DNA of 64,000 nt from Paraphysomonas bandaiensis. Lineage: Eukaryota > Chrysophyceae. The translations under genes were made by a program, and so were the position numbers. The stretch is taken from assembly GCA_965644295.1 (NCBI GenBank), contig CBFFRP010000406.1, positions 1 through 64,000 on the forward strand. Direction: 5' to 3'. Positions 51,601 to 64,000 of the stretch are shown here, in pieces; positions within the stretch are counted from its first letter, which is position 1; each line of letters opens with the position of its first letter. The notes below the pieces were generated by a model. It was not told the DNA's origin and ran no database searches. It worked only from the letters and a program-made list of their open reading frames with translations.

Positions 51601-54600
51601 AGACGAGCTATCAACGCCACTACGGGAGTGTTCCTCATCACCTTTGACTACAGATATCGCGCCAGTTCCGATGCCATCCCAGGAGAGGACATTATCCAGT
51701 GCCGCAGCGACACCATCTTCAGGAAAGTTGTCATGATGTCTAATGACTCCCACCATCTCCCTCATAGAGTATGGGTAAGAAAGCAACCCTTCTTCATATA
51801 GATCGCGGAGGTCGTTGAATGCAGCAGTCAATTTTCTAATTACATGTTCCTTTGCATTCGAATTCTTTGCATAAGCGCGAAGCATCTCTATCTGTGAGTC
51901 AACGGGAGGATTATCTATGATATGAACAGAAAAACAATCTCCAGATTCGCGGAAAAAATCGTTACCCAAAAATGGATAACCCGGCCTGTTCGCCAATACA
52001 AAGACCCTGAAATCAGAATGGATAGGAATATACTTATCACTAATAAATCCATCACACATAGATTCATATTTCTCAGTAGACAATATGCATCTCCCATCCT
52101 CAAGTACAAGCTGTCCATCCTCGAGAAGCCCTTTAAGCACAACCACTATTTCAGTAGGGGCCTTATCCGCTTCATCCTGACAAAAAAGAGTCATCAATTT
52201 AGCAACATATCCACCGCACCATACCAGTACCAACACTCTTCCATGTTTGACCGCTTTCACAACAGGAGAGTCGTCATAGGTGATTACCCCATCACTTAGG
52301 GTCGGGGTGACAGTCAAACTCTGTACCGTCGTGTCCCTATGTAGCTGCATGTACTCGCGCTCCCAACCCACAAGGTGAAGTAGTCGATCAACCAGTTTAT
52401 TCTTTCCGGTTCCTTGATTCCCAATCAATAGTATATTGCGTTCTCCTGCAGCAATATCGTGTGCGATTCGTTGCAAGTACAACATATGCGCCGGTATATC
52501 GATGAAGTGAGTATCGGGTACGAGTTCAGGACGCTGGGGGGTATTTCGAGGAAGCAATACGTCCCCAATACGAACAGACATCGGAGGTGGCTTCGTATTG
52601 TGATCCGAAGACACCTGATAAGGCTTCGACTGAACATCATTCAAACAGTCACTTAAGAGTGTTCTTTGGCCATCCAATATTTCATCGAAGGTTTCGCGCA
52701 GAGTATTCGGCATGAAGGGAACCATAAACATTTGCTGTACCCTCGACTTAATATCTACTACGCTCTCTACACATTGGTCGTTCAAAAGACTGCCATCTGT
52801 CACAGTATTAATTTGTTCACGACATCCTTGCCAAAGGCGCAGTAGCTGTCTACAAGAGGGGGAAAGTGAAGTAGAAGCAGCTGCAACTGACATCTTCGTG
52901 TCTCTACTTGGGTCACTCTGTACTATATCCATTGTTCCACAAAGTCCCCGCAGCGATTGAAGCAATGCACGGTCGGCAAGCGTCTCTGGTGGAATTCGTC
53001 GGGACACAACTTGCATTCTCTCCTCAATGGATAGAGAATGCAGGGTTTCAATAAACGGAAACATACCAAGGACCTCTGCGGACAACCAGGGGTTCTCTCG
53101 ATCAGGTGGAGTGCCCAGTGCAAGAAGACGGAAGGACGGATGAATTCGGAGGGCGTTTTCCAGCTTTCCATTCTGAATCTTAGCTACGATACTGTCATAG
53201 CGGTCATGTCGCAACAACCTTCGCCCATCTGGCAAGTGTAGTTCTCTAAACGAAACTTCAGTTCAAGAGCAAGTCAGTATTCCGTTACCTGTCCCGTATG
53301 AGCTGTGCCAGCACGGAAAGTGCATCGCCTGTGAGTCTATTTACGCCATCCAGCACAGCTATATTTCCCTCAAGTGCAGCGACGACAAGAGGTGAAAATA
53401 CCCACTGTGTATTTCCCGCGTGATCTGTCCTACTCCCTCTATTACGGCACAGAGGAATGTAAACAGAAGACCACTTACCGGCGGCGTTGCAATAGATCTC
53501 TTGAGGTCATGTCTTTATAGCAACATATTATTTCAGGGCGCAGGTAGCCAAGACTCCGTGAAAAGTGATCCGCCAATATGCTTTTGCCGCATCCTTTACT
53601 CCCGACAACGCATATATCATAACCAAGAGCATGAGTTTGCATCATTTGCGTAAGACATTTCTGGTGAGACCCTATAGGTACGTAGGAGGTGTTCAAACGG
53701 TCAGTACCAATCGAGCCAGTCTTCACTGGAACTCGCACCAGGTCGCTATTTCCATTTCCATGCGTCAAAAACTCAACTAGACAATTCTGACACTGATCAG
53801 ATGAAGTCTGTTCTACATACGGAGTCCCCTGAATTCGGTACCCATTCTCTACAACAGGACCACTTGAGGAAGACACGTTATCCATTAACGAGACAAGAGC
53901 TTCCTGCTGCGCAGCATCCAAACCAAAAAGGTGAAATGGATATATGCGCTGAATAAGTGAGATCGTTGACTCCGCTGGGAACATCTGTAGTAGGGAAGCC
54001 ACTTCAACTGTCGCAGATATTGGGGCAGGAAGCACACGTTGTGAGTCTAAAAGGCCTCCCGTAGACCCACGTAGAGCGGACAAAGCACGAAAGAAAGTGT
54101 CAACAGCTTCAGTCGGCGAGAATTTTTGATGCAGTTGAATGAGAGGAGAATGCGTAAATGACACGTATCTGCCTTGAAAACGAGAGCGCAGGGGAGGGTC
54201 AATTGGAAACCCAGGAAACTCGGGTACTGGTAGACCTAATGCGATCACTCGAAATTCAGGAGAAACGCGCACTAAGCCACGACTATGGAGGCTTTCCGCA
54301 GTATGACCACTCTGCACAGAGGACAAAAGAACTACTCTTACGTAACACAATAATATAGTTAGTGGCATTAACCTGTAGAAGAGCGTCAAACCGAGACGGC
54401 GACACCAAGAAACGCCCGTCTGATAATGACATCTCTCTATTTTCCAGAAGGTTGTTTAGAGTGGGTAACACATTTCGTTCTGCTTTTTCGATACCATCTA
54501 CAACCAAGATCCGTCCCTGCGTTCCGATAACTTTAAACAAGTCGCCCATATGAATACACACAACACCTTCAGAGCAGCTCTGACAGGAGCTTGGTCTACG

Positions 54601-54971
54601 AGAAGAGAGCTACCATTGATGATTTCTTTCCTCTGCTTGAGGTCTGACTCAGTCGTATCTTGAGACAGCGTCAGCACCTCAACTTCTCTCTGCGCAAGTT
54701 CACAGTATGACATAACTAATCTGCGCCGTAGAGGACCTGGCGGGCCCATGAGGAAACAGTCCTGCCCCAACCGATCTTTTTGGGCAAGCCAACGCAAGTG
54801 TGCGATGATCTGAGGGCTCTTAATATGCTGTAGGTCCCGAGCATACCCCACAGGAACATTCTGAGGGTCACGGGGGCGGGATACACACACATCCATGTCG
54901 CCGATGCGGAGGGAACGCCGTGCAGTCAACACACGTACTTGTGCTCCTCTAGTAGGCCTCACCCCTATCAT
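48660..54971 (-). CDS. VWA8: VWA8, dynein-like AAA+ ATPase with VWA domain
   Basis: Six exons (54567-54971, 54373-54516, 53479-54311, 53289-53438, 49130-53245, 48660-49077) sum in phase to 2021 residues, similar to animal VWA8, a matrix-side mitochondrial ATPase. Three AAA modules: a degenerate P-loop GPPGPLRRR at residue 76 (ETDLKQRREI-like sequence follows), GSKGCGKS near 430, and GNQGTGKN near 780. DGIEKAERNVLPTLNNLLENRE and LDGVNRLTGDALSVLAQLIRDRELHLPDG are Walker-B/sensor regions. EFRVIALGLPVPEFPGFPID is a VWA8 signature. A long glycine-rich linker near 1700 precedes the C-terminal VWA domain with MIDAS motif DCSAS. The first module lacks the P-loop GKS/T, so it probably binds nucleotide weakly. 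Confidence 0.95.
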
Positions 54972-55499
54972 GGTCTATCTATCTATAGGTGTATGTCGCT
55001 ATCGGGTGGTGTATATATACGACGCTGTTGTATTGTGACCACCTACTGCTGGTGACATACGCCTGCAAGCAGAGCACATGACACAGTCAGTGGGATCATA
55101 TTCATTTAGCTCAATATCTACTATACAGTGCTGTTAGATGCTCTGGCTGTGCGTGTTCATAGGCTGCTGTCGCTCATCTCACATATACATATACACCCTC
55201 CTGCAGCAGTATCATATACAGAGTACTTGTACATGGTATGCTACACACGTCCAGAGTGTGTACTGCTGTACATCATGCCACTCGCGATATATCGCGGTTC
55301 CTTCAGCACTATCATCACGCTATATATCGCGATTTTCTTTCACAGACCACATTATCTGTACTATAAAACCCGGGTTTTGTGTATTCCCCAGTGCATCGCT
55401 CAGTCACTCCTTGCATCCTCTTGGATCATATCATTCAGTCAGTCATATCGTGTTAGCAGGTGATGATGTTATATAAGAATTGAATGAACACTGAAGCGT

Positions 55500-55773
55500 C
55501 GCAAGCCTGAATGCAGGAAGCCACGAACCCTTAAAGAGCAATCAGAGCTATGTGAGAAGTGGAAGGCCTCTAGTGGAAAGAGTTTGGAATGTTGTGCAGA
55601 AACATGGTGTCAAAGATGGAACGATGCGTCGCTGGTTATCTGAAGGACGATCGGAATTCACAACCTCGTTGTTGAGGTTGTGCAGCTACATAGTGTTTTG
55701 TTTATTGAGGGAGCTAAACTGCCTTGACGGGCACTATAGAGGAAAATATATTTATGCATTAATATGTACGTGA
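55500..55773 (+). pseudogene. Helix-turn-helix transposase relic
   Basis: Two overlapping frames read RTLKEQSELCEKWKASSGK and, after a frameshift near 55575, ERVWNVVQKHGVKDGTMRRW-LSEGRS. Together they resemble the homeodomain-like DNA-binding start of DDE transposases (W-xx-G..K-x-HGV-x-TLRRWL). It is short, shifted and without a catalytic domain. It may derive from the DDE_1-like family at 30583, but I cannot show that. Confidence 0.4.
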
Positions 55774-56823
55774 ATTTAAGCATCTGGCGTATTAATCACT
55801 CACTGCTCTCATACTCGAAGAAGCTTTAACCAACACTCGTTTAATATACAGCAATACCACAGTTGATCTGCTACTTGTACGTGTGCATTCATTGTAGCTG
55901 AATAACCGACCTCACAGACATATCCTCATATATTTTAATTTTTAACTTTTAACAGGATACATTTTTAATGCTACACTATTTGGCTTATAAGCAGTGGAAT
56001 TTCATAGTATAATGGCTATTGTATAAATAATGTCATCATTTAAATAGTCACAATACTATCAACACGCGTAGTCGCTTTCAAAGACTGTATAATTTACTTA
56101 AATTAATTATCCCCATTTTGTCTCAAAAAAAGCTTTTTTTTGACCTGATTTTGTCTCAACAGGGCGCTCATATCAGCACCGGGCAAATATAGACATTCAA
56201 CTTCAATATTGGGTTCAACAGAAGCTCACTTCTATCCTAAGTATGATAATGACAGTCGTATATATGTGATTTCATTATAGTACACACAATTATAGAGAAA
56301 CCACAATCATGAGTTAAACCATTAGACACTCCAAGTTATATTCCATCCTTCGACTGCTGTATAAGATCACAACGATGTCAGTGCAAGTGATCTGTCTTCA
56401 TATCCAGGACTTCGAAACAACTTCAACGACATTACAGGAGAGTTTAAGTACCATATCTGATGCTATATAGGTGGTTAGGAGCAGTGACACCCAGTTCTTT
56501 CAGGGTTTGAGCCATATCGTGCTTCTCATGATATTGTGTGCCTCATATCATACACACATCATTCGATCAGATGCACTTGCAAAGGTAAAGCCTGCTGTAT
56601 ATAAATGTGATGATGATGCTAATTAAGGGAATAAGAAGCCTCTCTTTCACCTTCAACTGTTCACATTCATCATCACACTTACAGTATACATATCATTGAT
56701 TTGAGTTCTCATTTGTGTTCTTAATGTTAATCATGGAACATCTATTTCTTTATACAGCAAGCATGCTACAAATAGCTATACAATGTAATATTAACTTTTC
56801 AACGTCATGAGGATAAGCTACAA

Positions 56824-56941
56824 TTTAACCTAGGGATAAGGAGTATCGTCCCTTGTCAAAATTTTAAAACTCGGGCTTTTCGCCCTCGTTTCAAAATTTT
56901 GAGCGCGGGACGATATAGCCTCCTTATTGACCGTGGTTAAA
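56824..56941. repeat. Foldback (long hairpin) repeat
   Basis: The left half (TTTAACC..GGATAAGGAG..TATCGTCCC..TCAAAATTTTAAAACTCGGGC) is the inverse of the right half (GCCCTCGTTTCAAAATTTTGAGCGCGGGACGATATAGCCTCCTTATTG..GGTTAA). The tip is at about 56877. Arms are about 50-55 bp. One arm recurs at 2727-2781. Confidence 0.8.
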
Positions 56942-57409
56942 TATAACTATATCGTTATACTTTATACACAAAGCAGGGTTAGGGGTCAATACTTTGTATT
57001 GCTGGAGTATTTTTTAGGATGCTAGCTTGCTATTAATATATATTACAATATAGTGTCAGCAATCCTATTGGCTTGCAAGTGCTCTGAACTCTGAACTGAC
57101 ACCACTAGCCATACCATATTAATTTTGCATTGATTAGCATGCATGTATTGGTGTGTCGTCGAGCCACTCAAGATTAAGTACTCTTGAATCTGGATACACT
57201 TCACGTGAAAAAAAAAACTAATAACAGGCAAGGTGAATATGCAGATATGCAGCCATACAACTGTATTTCAGCATCTATCGGTCGAATCACAGTGCTTATT
57301 ATACATTCTTCTTTTCGGTTCAGCTAAAAAGCAATAAAATTCCCCCTAGCTCTGCATATAATAGTTACTACCTCATACACAATAGAGCCAGAGTCATACT
57401 ACATTACAC

Positions 57410-60400
57410 TTATTTCAAGGATGATAACACGTCCCTAGTTTTACCACGTTTGCCACGAGTTGTGGTTCGCTTGCAACCGATGGGAAAAGATGAGTCAATC
57501 TTGGTGACTAGACTGGATAAGGAATCAGTTTTAGCATTGGTATTACCACCGCTGGTGTCTGTGGGACATATTTCCAAGGTGTCCCTACAGACCACGTCAC
57601 TACTTTTTAGCCTCTTGGGTGGATTGTCTCCGAGGGTAGAAATGACATCAGTCTCATCTTGCAACGCACTATTACCCACTTTACGTATGCAAGACCTTTG
57701 CCGTAAATCTGAATCGTTCCTTTCAACATTAGCAGCCCCAATACTGTTTTCGGATGATATATCCAGGTCACCAATGCTGACACTCCATCTGATCGACATG
57801 TGAAAGCGGCATTAAAATAACGAGTTATACGTCTCTCGATTTACCTGCGTCTGGATGATACAGTGGAAACAGCATCACCAGCTAAAGAATTTGGTGACGC
57901 CACTGGCGATGCACCAGTCATCAATCGTGTTGAAAAGTCATCAACATCTGTTCCACAGTTGGCAACTCTACAATAACACGTTTTAAGTACTAACACCAAA
58001 ATTAATGATACCTTGTATACCTCGTCGTGCTCGCGCCAATCCTCACGTTCGTTATCCCGGGTGCAGACTGTACAGCTGAACAGGCCCAAAGTTATTAAAA
58101 AATAATATTAAATTATACTATACCTGCTAGTGACTTCTTGATGTTTGCAGAGAGCGGCTTTAACATCGGTGTGCCTCGGGATGTACGACGAGCCTTATCA
58201 CTACTTCCCCTAGTACCACTCACAGCTAATCTGTTGTCAGCGCATTCGCCCGATGTGTAGTCCCGTGTTACAAGCGAATCGCGACCAGTCCGTGACCGCG
58301 AGGTTGCACTATTACATGATGATTTCCGAGCAGTGGAAATCTCTAGCGAGATCACAGCTTTTTCAGCAGAAGCAATTTCTCGTCTCTTTTTCTCAGCTAG
58401 TCTATCCCGCTCAAAAAGCTTTATATCGTACTCTATCTCCTCCTTAAGGGTCGGATCAGACGAGAGGGCTTGTGCAACTTCAGCCTTGTTCGCATTAACC
58501 AGATATACCAAGTATTCCATCAGTGCTCTTTGTGCTGGAGATTTCTTTCCCTCTAACATGTGCTTCAGCGACGACACAACAGGAAGAATATGATCCACCA
58601 TATGCTGTACGGACAATTTCTTTAATACTTTAGTTTTCGCCTTCTGAAATGCTGCTTTGGCAGATGCTCCCTCGCCTGTGCCGCCTTCTATCTCCTCTTC
58701 CTCTTCGTCATCCACCCCGCCATTCCCTCGCCGACTACCAACTCGCAGAAGAGGAGACTTCAGAATCAAGAACGAGTCGACTAGAGCATTTTCAAAAGGT
58801 GTGAACGCCTCCCCACCGTCTGGTCGCCCGACTCTTGAGCTCGATTGCGGAAAATCCAGAGCGTAGGCGAAGATGTCTTGGGCAATATTAGCGGTAACCT
58901 GGATCTTTTGCTCTTCTGATATGTCCTCCATCATAAACTCATAGACTCGCATGCGCTGTGATCGCATTCCAGACCCCGCCAACTCAATTCCTTCCATTGA
59001 CACAGCGCACGAGCCTCCATCAGAACCAATCGAAGCCATCGCCTGATAGGTGGCATGATCCGTACAGCCGTTGAACACAATAATCGACTCAGCAAAATTC
59101 TGAACCATATACCCACTAAACTTAGTCTGCAATGTGCTCTTGAGAACATAACGTGCAAGCTCAGCCATTTCTTCATTTTTGTCTAGAATGGTAGCGAGAA
59201 ATCTGAAGAGCATCATTCCACGCCACTTAATGTAGTCTTGCAGAAGTAATTGAGTCAAAAGCACAAAGGAATGCCGCCTCACCAAGTCGCTTGGGTCCTG
59301 AAGACAAGCTGCCATCGATCCGACATGACGGTCGACCAAATTAGTGAATCGAACGCACAAATCACCTAATACAATCAGAGAATTAGACCGCACGGCGTGC
59401 ATCCCCAACTCATGGGTGGCACTCCCCCCTGAAGTATTGTCACTTATGGCCGATACGCTGTTCTCATTAAGACCGTTCATACTGCGAATATGAGCTGGAG
59501 AAATAGCTTTGAGTTCGCGGAGAAATATGTTGACATGGTTTCTGGCCCTGACCTTGCTCCGAAGACAGAGCTTACCCATTGTAACAAACGCCTGTGCTCG
59601 TACAACAGAAGGAATCTGTCTAGCTCCAGAATACACCCCACTTGACAACACAGAATCGTCCACAATACCACTGGCATTTATGGTACTCTGATCGAAAGTT
59701 GGAAGGGAAATATTACCGTCATTTGAACCAGGTGTCACATGCCCCATCAAGATTTGGACCATGACAACAACTTCCTCTGGAATATTGAATCGAAACGTTC
59801 CAGACGCCTCTGACACAGAGTACGATGGAAGCCCATCAGACTGGTCAGAAACAGACCCCTTGGTCTTGTAGTGGTCCTCATCCTCTTCTACAGAGAATCC
59901 AAGCATCGCGAGCTCGCCTAACATGTAGAGAGCATTGGTGACCGAAGTAGATGCAGGCGGATGATCCATTCCTACAGTATGTAGAGGCAAACGGGGACTG
60001 GTGAAGAGAGGTTCGCCGTCAGCAGTCGGCCACAAGTACTTCCGTAAGACGTAATTAATTGTGTTCAGAACTCGACCACCAAATATCAGAACAGATTCGT
60101 AGGACGAGTTCTCTGAAAAAACAATTCGGCTAGATAAATGTGATTCGCTGTCGCCCCTAGTTTCCCCAATAGAATATAGAAACATTACATTGATAGCAGC
60201 AGATGCAGCCGCTGGCTCAAAGTGCATGGTAGGCGAAGTAAGTATCGGAAACAGCTCGGAGCATACTTTGATCTTCAGCGGATTTTGGACGGCATCATAC
60301 ACTTTTGACATGACGACTAACATTCTCGTATCGAGTTCATCTAAAACACGTGACTTGTTATGTGCACCATGCTTGCACTTGGCTCGTCTTGTTAACCAAC

Positions 60401-63302
60401 ATTTAACAACGAAATCAGCGGAGATAGATGAGTTCGTTGAAAAGGTTGTGCTGCTCTGGGAAACAAGAGCTTCCAGAAGCACCCATCCTCCTCGACTCTT
60501 GACTTCAGGGTCCTGTGAACGAAGAGCTTTCATACTGTCCTCCGGACATTCTGAAGCCTGTGAGAGCACTAGAAATGTATCCTCTGCAACGTCCCCAACA
60601 TCCTCCTCGCTACAGCCGCCTGAAATACATGTATGCACATTGCAAATCAGAGAATAGAAGAAACAATACTAGAGACAAACACACCTGTCAATACATCTGC
60701 GCAGCAGGCATCTTTCACAGCACCCAATATAGATGTTATGCAGTGCTTCCCCCTTTCTGATGCACTCTTGAGCATTCCCTGTCTGCCCATCGTTGCAACC
60801 GCAGACTTAAGAAGGTTCGTGCAACCCAAATCTCCAATTTTTCCGCATATCTCCCACACAGCTTCGCTTGCCGGACTCCCAACTTGCATCACAGTTCCGG
60901 CCAATACTATATCGTACACACTCTGGCAGGCCTTCGACTGAATACTTGACTCTGGATCCAGCACAAGTGGTAACACAAACTCTATCCAGGCTTCCTGCAA
61001 CAGTGAGTCGAGGGGGCGATCCTGTAGTAGTGTAGTTAGTGATACTGCAGCTTGTTTCCTGACTGCCACACTCTGATCGGAACACCTACATATTACCATT
61101 AGACAGAAGCTCTACAGTGACTATTGACGTACCTTTCCGACAAAATGTCAACATCTTCCGCCGACATGAAGAGATGAGACGCTGGATTAGACTGCGAGTT
61201 GTCCGGACTCGGCCATCCAATCAAAAAGACAAGACCATAGGTCTGTATGGCTTTTGCCCTTACAAGTGGTTTCTCGTCGCATACAAGGCACCGAAGTACG
61301 TCCAAAAATGATTTACTGGGAAACTGGTCCTCCTGTAACCGATGCTCACGGTGGTTGCTAGCAGCCATGATAAGCGCATGAAGACGAGACGCAAGTAAAT
61401 GACATGCATTTGACCCTCGCTTGTTATGACTAGAACCAACAGTCTCTAGAAGATCATGAAGCGCTCCTAAGGCGCGCGAGCGTACAGTGGCTGCGACATC
61501 GGCACATCGAGCCACCAACATGCGTATGAAGTTCTCAGCGGCAAGTGGAGCAGACGCCCACACCCATTTCTCCGACAGCAAAGCAGAACCTATGTCCAGG
61601 CAAAGCGACCGGATATTTAGCTGCATCACAATCATTCACGCACAAGCAATCGAAAAACATCAGACCTACCTTTGAGGAACGAGACAACTTAACTACAAAG
61701 GACAAGAGTCTAGAAGTAGCGGCCTCTCGCTGGGAAATTTGACTTTCCCGTCGACCTGTTTGACAGGGTGTATTTGGGGATACGTTTGTACGCCTACCCT
61801 CCCCCTCTTCATCAATATCCTCCCTAGCATCTCTGAGACCAGCCCGGAGGCGAACATTGGCATGGTTTTTCTCTGTACCTGTATGGATCAAAGTTTGATC
61901 AAGAGTAAAAGGCAACCGATAAGAAGCTATACCGACAGCCCCACAAGACTTCACCAAAGCGTAAATTCTGTCCAAGCAATCCCCGCCAGAATGTATGGCA
62001 GTCACAAGACGTACCACAGAAGCTACAAGCTGCTGAGAGAATCACACAAAGAACGTTGTAATTGGGACTATACATACCGTTGTTCTAGGTATGATGCGCT
62101 CCGGGGCCGTCAATATAACGCGCTGTATTGCACCTACGGCGCAGGCGAAAGATACATTCAGGTCGGGCCCATTCTGAGAAGATGAAGAGAGGTGGGGCTC
62201 AGGATGCACCTCAAAAGAGTCCGCCTCATTTGGAGAGGCTTCTATGTGCGCTGGTGATCTGGTCGCTCCAGGAGACAATGGTGTAGGTAACTGCACCGCA
62301 CCGCATGATCCAACTACTGCCTCCATAACCTACCTCATGCAAACGTAATCACACAGCAGGAGTAGCACGAATCCAACAATCTACCTTTAAAGCTGCACTA
62401 TGGCAGAGGACCTTGCTCTTTGGAGCATCAGGGAGTCTACTGTCCCGCCCAAATAGAGTGACAACAGGAAGAATGCTCCGGTAAAAAGCCATGAGACATG
62501 AAACATTCTGAGTTGAGAAAAGCGCAAGTGCAGCACCAGCAACCTGGCCCGCGCCTATGTGATTACACAGTTCACATATGTTATAGGGTACCCAGAAATG
62601 AGAACTGGAGCGACGAACCTGCGTGCTCTGCTATACTTGCACCAAGACACATCAATGACACTAGTGCGTCCGCAATACCATCAAGTACATATACCTCCGT
62701 TCTGCTAACAGTAAACACAAATCATTTAACATTAAAATCCCGCACCTCTGGGCAAATATCGGCACCTGCCACAGTAGGTCCCCTGATAGACCCAACAACT
62801 CCCTCGCCAGATGACTACTTTCCCCTTGCAACTGATATTCATTATCGTCGCCAGTATCGTTTTCATCATCATTTCCTCGTCGCCTCTTTTTTTCAGATAT
62901 ATTCATACCATGAAGAATGTCATGTGCTGCTTTGCTAGCTATACCTGCAATACTGCATAGTACGGTCGCTGTTGATATGCCATATGCGGATGAAACTGGC
63001 ACTGAGCAGATATTCAATAAAAGTCTGTATGCCGTCAACCGTCCTGTCAAATCTGGCCCATCGATGGCATTAGAGTACGATATAGCCGCCAGCTCCATTA
63101 GAGCTGTATTACTCCACTCTTTGTGTTGACAATCATTTGTTTTGAAGATGTTAATCGCTTCATTCAGAGCGGATCGTTCCACAAACAGAAGTGGAAGTGA
63201 TGAGTCGCTATCACCTGAGCGAGACATATAAGACTGACAGTCATCTGAATTAATTTGATCGGCATTTAGCAACCCTCTTATGGACTCAATACGATCATCC
63301 AT
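57410..63302 (-). CDS. NCAPD3: Condensin-II subunit CAP-D3
   Basis: HEAT-repeat subunit of condensin II, which compacts mitotic chromosomes. Eleven exons: 62746-63302, 62619-62704, 62385-62554, 62078-62329, 61670-62032, 61133-61620, 60685-61085, 58124-60619, 58021-58075, 57845-57967, 57410-57788. They add up in phase to 1789 residues; introns are 40-66 bp. Helical repeats run through the middle (LVCDEKPLVRAKAIQTYGLV, CSDQSVAVRKQAAVSLTTLL). The Cnd1 signature is near residue 1220 (VRSNSLIVLGDLCVRFTNLV, DPSDLVRRHSFVLLTQLLLQ, DYIKWRG), followed by the CAP-D3 continuation FAESIIVFNGC. An acidic stretch (DDEEEEEIEG) and a Ser/Arg-rich C-terminus (SRSRTGRDS, TTTRGKRGKTR) carry likely mitotic kinase sites. 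CAP-D3 is favoured over CAP-D2 by the IVFNGC block and overall order. Confidence 0.93.
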
Positions 63303-63916
63303 TTCACTCTACTGCAGACTCAGGCTGCTCGCCTGGATAACACTATAAGATAATGGAACTAGAGAGAGATGCTGTAAGAGTACTCAACAAGGCAGTGTCT
63401 TAATGTGTTGAGTTCGGTAGAGATGCTGCTGAGCTCCACAGCAGGTCCATGTACAGTATAGTGTACACAGCACAGCGTATGCGTATACTGTACATATACA
63501 GCACACAGAGATGTATGTATTCGTTGACACTCTTTTCAAAATATTCCAATCCATTTTGAAATTTCTGTCCTGCTGCTGGTGAGTGTAGTGAGCAGTGGAG
63601 TACCATCACACATGTATACGAGAGTGCGCTGCACTGCTGTGTGCATATATATACACTGTATAATATACAGTATAGTATATCAATATGTCTGGTATACGTA
63701 TAAATACAGCAGTATACAGAGCATGCATCTGTGCAGGAGTGTGCGGAATGAAGAAGCAACAGAAGCGAAGTAAGTGTCTTGCAAATGCATGTGGTAGCTA
63801 TGAGCTATGAGCCTTGTCTACAACACGTCGATAGGCATGGAAGGAAGTGATGATAGTACCGTCTCGAATAACCACGACAGATAAACCCCTCGACTTACAC
63901 TGCATTCATCCTGTTG
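63303..63916. promoter_or_regulatory. Upstream region of NCAPD3, possibly shared with a rightward gene
   Basis: Bases 63440-63720 are dense in TATACAG, GTATAC and CAGCA words, as in the other divergent upstream regions of the window. No gene recognised. Confidence 0.4.
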
Positions 63917-64000
63917 ATGCCTCCCACATCACACGAGATACACTCTGCCTCTGCTGTGTCTCCTCAGCAGGATACCAGTCGAGTTGAATCCGCCTCTTCG
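63917..64000 (+). CDS. Possible start of a gene running off the window
   Basis: From ATG 63917 a frame is open for 28 codons to the window end (MPPTSHEIHSASAVSPQQDT..), Ser/Pro-rich, starting in the position expected for a gene diverging from NCAPD3. A small splice-like exon upstream (ATG at about 63749, MKKQQKR, donor GTAAGT near 63770) is an alternative beginning. Too short to identify. Confidence 0.3.
   Translation, partial: MPPTSHEIHSASAVSPQQDTSRVESASS

Larger units (their letters stand above)
54972..57409. other. Long intergenic region with transposon debris
   Basis: About 2.4 kb between VWA8 (start 54971) and the 3' end of NCAPD3. Bases 54972-55450 are promoter-like (GTATAC/CATATACA words, paired ATATATCGCG at 55275 and 55320). 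A transposase-like relic lies at 55500-55773 and a foldback at 56824-56941. The rest is AT-rich with no gene seen. Confidence 0.5.

Noticed and set aside
55128-55476. Two 111-112-codon overlapping frames upstream of VWA8
   Set aside because: They lie in promoter-like GTATAC/CATATACA DNA and overlap each other in different frames with no resemblance to known proteins.
1-64000. tRNA, rRNA or CRISPR-like arrays
   Set aside because: I saw no convincing A/B boxes with a cloverleaf, no rRNA stretch, and the only regular arrays are simple tetranucleotides or a minisatellite without spacers.

Overview
The window is nuclear DNA from a unicellular-type eukaryote. Genes are split by very short GT-AG introns (about 39-80 bp, mostly 40-55), all three stop codons are used in the standard way, and the products are typical eukaryotic proteins: SmD3, U2AF large subunit, condensin-II CAP-D3, VWA8, a GT77 glycosyltransferase and cytosolic-type SHMT. 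I cannot fix the lineage. The LRR/EF-hand protein, the two Copia lineages, the DDE and hAT transposons and the gene density would suit a stramenopile or another free-living protist, but that is inference.

Layout, left to right. 1-449: 3' end of an LTR retrotransposon. 808-13284: a gene-dense block with NAPE-PLD-like hydrolase (-), SmD3 (-), a small coiled-coil protein (+), U2AF65 (-), a DsbA-like thioredoxin-fold protein (+) and a ubiquitin-like/Tudor-knot protein (+). 14083-19271: an intact, very young Copia element with identical LTRs, inserted into an older LTR fragment. 20242-28035: GT77 glycosyltransferase and a small membrane protein (-), an acidic protein (+), SHMT (-), and a lipoyl-domain/Kgd4 fusion (+). 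28360-29752: a graveyard of hAT, MITE and LTR pieces. 30583-33885: a DDE transposon with 65-bp terminal inverted repeats that has landed in the last coding exon of the LRR/EF-hand gene (33806-38978, -) and cut off its tail, which still lies at 30475-30582. 39477-43288: D-glutamate-cyclase-like protein (+) and a methyltransferase/zinc-finger protein (-), with a hAT-type MITE between them. 43542-48236: a dead Copia copy carrying a minisatellite insertion, then a compact hAT element. 48660-63302: two large genes on the minus strand, VWA8 and NCAPD3. 63917-64000: the possible start of another gene.

The host genes are scattered housekeeping functions: splicing (SmD3, U2AF65), chromosome condensation (CAP-D3), mitochondrial 2-oxoglutarate dehydrogenase assembly (the lipoyl-Kgd4 fusion), one-carbon metabolism (SHMT), D-glutamate removal, Golgi glycosylation and lipid signalling. 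There is no operon-like pathway. Many neighbours are head to head, and three of these shared promoter regions each carry a long (TATG)n array. The most interesting items are the lipoyl-Kgd4 fusion, the transposon-severed LRR gene whose reading frame matches exactly across the insertion, the Copia gag start codon that straddles the LTR/primer-binding-site junction, and the family of precise hAT/MITE insertions with perfect 8-bp target duplications.
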